Assembly: GCA_900546465.1 (NCBI GenBank)
Contig: URCX01000073.1
Span: 1 to 9,751, forward strand
Reading direction: 5' to 3'
Origin: an uncultured Bacteroidota bacterium
GTDB lineage: Bacteria; Bacteroidota; Bacteroidia; Bacteroidales; P3
Length of the DNA: 9,751 nt
Positions 7,980-9,751 of this stretch are shown piece after piece. Each line of letters starts with the position of its first letter. The stretch's first letter is position 1. Both the position numbers and the translations under genes were made by a program. The notes beneath the pieces were generated by a model that was not told the origin of the DNA, did not search any database, and worked only from the letters and a program-made list of their open reading frames with translations.

Positions 7980-8015
7980 ACCTTATTCCTCCCCAAACAG
8001 TTCGTTCATATTCTT
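7977..8015 (-). repeat. Junction repeat copy 3 (DUF1016 tail to DUF1016 start)
   Basis: Thirty-nine bases identical to copies 1 and 2. They encode the last ten residues plus stop of the 356-residue protein, the GGT spacer and the ATG of the next gene. GGGGAGG lies at 7988-7994. Upstream of the shared core the codons give K-E-K-N-M rather than K-E-I-A-K-N-M, a form shared with copy 4. Confidence 0.95.
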
Positions 8016-9053
8016 TTCCTTGCCCAGTTCTTTTGCCAGTTCCAAGGACTTTTGAATTTGCTTGATAAGCAATTCTCTTGGCGGCAATTCGGTCATATAC
8101 TTGGCTACCTTGATGCCCGATTTGTCGAGTTGGAGCAGTTCTATCTGCTCCTCGCTGCCCTCGGTACACAGCAATAGCCCAAGGGGGGATTCCTCGCCTT
8201 GTTCCATTTCGTGAGCTTCGAGCCAACGGAGGTAGAGTTCCATCTGTCCCTTGTATTGTGCCTTAAAGCGTCCCAACTTCAGATCTACGGCAATGAGGCG
8301 ATGGAGTCGACGGTGATAGAACAGCAGGTCAAGATAAAAGTCCTCGCCATCGATAATCATCCGCTTCTGTCGTTCCACAAAGGTAAAACCGTTGCCGAGT
8401 TCAAGCATAAACTGCTCCAAATGGGCAATGAGACTATCTTCAAGGTTCTTCTCGCTATACATTCCGCTAAGTCCTGCAAACTCCAAGAAATAAGGACTCT
8501 TGAAAACGAGGTCGGGGGACATGACATTGTTGTTACGCAGTTCTGCCAATTCACGTTTAACCGATTCATCAGGCTTTGCGGCTATGGCAGTGCGTTCGTA
8601 GAGCATGGAGTCTATCTCTTTGCGAAGCCGACGTGTTCCCCATCGCTCCGATGCGGAGAGGGAAAGATAGAACTCTCGTTGAAGAGAGTCTTTCAACGGT
8701 AAAATCTCTACAATATGCGACCATGTCAATTGTGTCGACACTGCCGACACAATTTGTTCATCGGGAAACTCGGAAGCAAATTGCATCATGCGTCTGATGC
8801 TTCGCAGTTCAAAACCTTTGCGTCCATATTCCTCTTGTAACTGTCTCGCCACTTGCGAAACAATTTGCTTTCCATACGCAGCACGTTCATTTCCTAAGAT
8901 TTCTACATTCACCCTATGCCCGATGTGCCAATACATCATTGTCAGTTCCGCATTGGCAACAGAGGCCACACGTGCCTTTGCCGAGTTTACAATCAAGCGA
9001 AGGTCGTTCATCAGCTGAGACATACCAATGGTAACTTTTAATTCCTTTTCCAT
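7983..9053 (-). CDS. DUF1016/YhcG-type PD-(D/E)XK nuclease-like protein, first copy
   Basis: A 356-residue DUF1016 (COG4804) protein. The N-terminal domain (about 10-150) contains Y-W-H-I-G-H-R-V, R-S-I-R-R-M-M-Q-F and T-W-S-H-I-V-E-I-L. The nuclease-like domain (about 175-325) shows E-D-F-Y-L-D-L-L-F-Y with Asp242, then A-V-D-L-K with Asp257 and Lys259, then G-Q-M-E-L-Y-L-R-W-L-E. The D-x-K form is what I recall for the classical YhcG branch, while the neighbour has E-x-K, so the two are from different branches. The natural end of the family, near E-L-P-P-R-E-L-L, is followed by about 20 helical residues and the shared tail K-N-M-N-E-L-F-G-E-E. Molecular role unproven; a DNA-processing or defence role is inferred from its place in the operon. 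Start chosen for the strong GGGGAGG spaced 8 nt upstream. Confidence 0.92.
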   Translation of the reverse strand: MEKELKVTIGMSQLMNDLRLIVNSAKARVASVANAELTMMYWHIGHRVNVEILGNERAAYGKQIVSQVARQLQEEYGRKGFELRSIRRMMQFASEFPDEQIVSAVSTQLTWSHIVEILPLKDSLQREFYLSLSASERWGTRRLRKEIDSMLYERTAIAAKPDESVKRELAELRNNNVMSPDLVFKSPYFLEFAGLSGMYSEKNLEDSLIAHLEQFMLELGNGFTFVERQKRMIIDGEDFYLDLLFYHRRLHRLIAVDLKLGRFKAQYKGQMELYLRWLEAHEMEQGEESPLGLLLCTEGSEEQIELLQLDKSGIKVAKYMTELPPRELLIKQIQKSLELAKELGKEKNMNELFGEE

Positions 9054-9101
9054 ACCTTATTCCTCCCCAAACAGTTCGTTCATATTCTTCGCTATCTCTT
9101 T
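9051..9101 (-). repeat. Junction repeat copy 2 (winged-helix tail to DUF1016 start)
   Basis: Fifty-one bases identical to copy 1. They cover codons for K-E-I-A-K-N-M-N-E-L-F-G-E-E, the TAA, the GGT spacer and the ATG of the 356-residue DUF1016 gene. The preceding Gln codon differs by one base between copies (CAA here, CAG in copy 1). GGGGAGG lies at 9062-9068. The perfect identity with copy 1 points to the most recent copying or conversion event. Confidence 0.95.
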
Positions 9102-9596
9102 TTGTTGCTCGTTAGTTTTATTGCAGACTATCAAATACCCGGTCTTATTGCTGCCTATTCTTTTTAGTAATCCTTCTTTACGCAGTAAGTTTACCTGATA
9201 TTTAGCACTTGCAAAAGACAAACCTTCAATATTATCTGCTAATTCTTGCTGTGTTGCCTTAGGATGCTCCTTTATATAATCCAAAATAAGTTGTTGCTTA
9301 GCGGATAATTTATCGGACGAAATAAAGGATGATTCTGCTTTATCGGACGATTTATCGGACGAAATAAAGGACGATTTCGTCTTATCGGACGATGTGTCCC
9401 GTAAAAACTCCTTATCGACCTTTAACATCAACTCCACCTCATTCAAGTCCTGTCTCTCCGTCAGTTCAGGTTCAGCCCAATGCTCCTCTTTCCAAGTTTT
9501 CAGGCTGTTGGCACTTGAAGCCACTTTGCTGCGTGTTTTATTGATGATTTGACCTAAGTTCTCTATAAGATTTCCTATCTGTTTACTTTCCCTCAT
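9057..9596 (-). CDS. Chimeric winged-helix accessory protein with HsdM-type tail
   Basis: A 179-residue protein with four visible parts. Residues about 4-34 resemble the N-terminus of the adjacent DUF1016 protein: both have a leucine-spaced helix followed by K/R-V-A-S-x-A-N. Residues 69-96 are two 14-residue repeats, S-S-D-K-x-x-S-S-F-I-S-S-D-K. Residues about 97-158 look like a winged helix (I-L-D-Y-I-K-E-H-P, then Q-Q-E-L-A-D-N-I, V-N-L-L-R-K-E-G-L-L-K-R-I-G-S-N-K-T-G-Y-L-I-V). This is the kind of domain found at the C-terminus of AlbA_2 proteins such as the one downstream in this operon. The last 15 residues are Q-K-E-I-A-K-N-M-N-E-L-F-G-E-E. It has no catalytic motif, so DNA binding or regulation is the likely role. 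It may have arisen from remnants of a DUF1016 gene and an AlbA_2-like gene. No family name is recognised. It starts 3 nt after hsdM. Confidence 0.8.
   Translation of the reverse strand: MRESKQIGNLIENLGQIINKTRSKVASSANSLKTWKEEHWAEPELTERQDLNEVELMLKVDKEFLRDTSSDKTKSSFISSDKSSDKAESSFISSDKLSAKQQLILDYIKEHPKATQQELADNIEGLSFASAKYQVNLLRKEGLLKRIGSNKTGYLIVCNKTNEQQKEIAKNMNELFGEE
9309..9392 (-). repeat. Two tandem 42-bp units in the winged-helix gene
   Basis: Units 9309-9350 and 9351-9392 differ at 5 of 42 positions and each encodes S-S-D-K-x-x-S-S-F-I-S-S-D-K. The core TTATCGGACGA occurs four times (9310, 9340, 9352, 9382) with spacing 30, 12 and 30. The unit is a multiple of three, so copy-number change would lengthen or shorten the hydrophilic linker without breaking the frame. 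Confidence 0.9.
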
Positions 9597-9644
9597 ACCT
9601 TATTCCTCCCCAAACAGTTCGTTCATATTCTTCGCTATCTCTTT
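9594..9644 (-). repeat. Junction repeat copy 1 (HsdM tail to winged-helix start)
   Basis: Fifty-one bases identical to copy 2, encoding the last 14 residues of HsdM, its TAA, the GGT spacer and the ATG of the next gene. GGGGAGG lies at 9605-9611, with GGAGG 8 nt before that ATG. This copy is the likely parent of the set, because a C-terminal helix of this kind is normal in HsdM but not in the other families. Confidence 0.95.
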
Positions 9645-9751
9645 CTGCAAGTCGGCGGCTTCGGCACCGAGTTGCGAAAATTCGGCATGGAGCGAGAGCA
9701 TTTCCCTGCGGAACTCCTCTTCGGTCATGCCGTCGTCCTCGATGACAACAC
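9600..9751 (-). CDS. hsdM: Type I methyltransferase M subunit (HsdM), C-terminal end only
   Basis: The last 50 codons of a gene cut by the window edge. The translation V-V-I-E-D-D-G-M-T-E-E-E-F-R-R-E-M-L-S-L leads into a heptad-like helix (H-A-E-F-S-Q-L-G-A-E-A-A-D-L-Q-K-E-I) and ends K-N-M-N-E-L-F-G-E-E. A short acidic loop with G-M-T-x-E-E followed by a long C-terminal helix matches the end of HsdM proteins, where this helix contacts HsdS. The position at the head of an operon with hsdS and hsdR supports the call. The catalytic N-P-P-F/Y and SAM-binding motifs lie outside the window, so activity cannot be judged here. Confidence 0.85.
   Translation of the reverse strand, partial: VVIEDDGMTEEEFRREMLSLHAEFSQLGAEAADLQKEIAKNMNELFGEE

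Noticed and set aside
6912..9644. Junction repeats as target-site duplications of a transposon
   Set aside because: The repeats are 39-51 nt, precisely span gene ends and starts, and no transposase or terminal inverted repeat lies between them.

Overview
The window looks like a Bacteroidales chromosome (Bacteroides, Parabacteroides or Porphyromonas type). Evidence is moderate GC by eye, a lipoprotein with a lipobox followed by an acidic surface-export signature (C-N-D-K-E-E-E), and gene families typical of that order. Every supported gene is on the minus strand, so transcription runs from high to low coordinates. No species can be named from the sequence alone.

Most of the window (927-9751) is one tightly packed type I restriction-modification operon with several inserted accessory genes. 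In transcription order it holds: the 3' end of hsdM (9600-9751, cut by the window edge); a small chimeric winged-helix protein (9057-9596); two DUF1016/YhcG-type PD-(D/E)XK nuclease-like proteins (7983-9053 and 6918-7979); hsdS with two target-recognition domains (5718-6914); an AlbA_2/Schlafen-type ATP-binding protein with a C-terminal winged helix (4123-5703); and hsdR (927-4121). The gaps between genes are 3, 3, 3, 3, 14 and 1 nt. HsdM and HsdS form the methyltransferase and HsdR adds ATP-driven translocation and cleavage. The accessory genes sit between hsdM and hsdS (three genes) and between hsdS and hsdR (one gene).

The most striking feature is a repeated gene end. HsdM and all three accessory proteins after it finish with the same peptide, K-N-M-N-E-L-F-G-E-E. 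The DNA repeat covers this tail, the stop codon, the 3-nt spacer and the next ATG: 51 nt identical between the first two copies, 39 nt identical in the third, and three mismatches in the fourth, next to hsdS. The G-F-E-E part of the tail also supplies a strong Shine-Dalgarno sequence (GGGGAGG). The layout suggests a cassette array in which genes have been added behind hsdM by copying the HsdM tail and start junction, and in which recombination between repeats could remove any gene cleanly.

A second feature is five perfect tandem copies of an 11-bp unit inside the AlbA_2 gene (4418-4472), in the linker before the winged helix. Gain or loss of one unit shifts the frame into an early stop, so this is a probable phase-variation switch. 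hsdR starts 1 nt after this gene, so the switch could also affect restriction. A 42-bp in-frame tandem duplication lies in the equivalent linker of the small winged-helix protein.

Downstream of hsdR, a 360-bp gap (567-926) with one imperfect inverted repeat separates the operon from a small unrelated lipoprotein gene (132-566). Nothing convincing is seen in 1-131.
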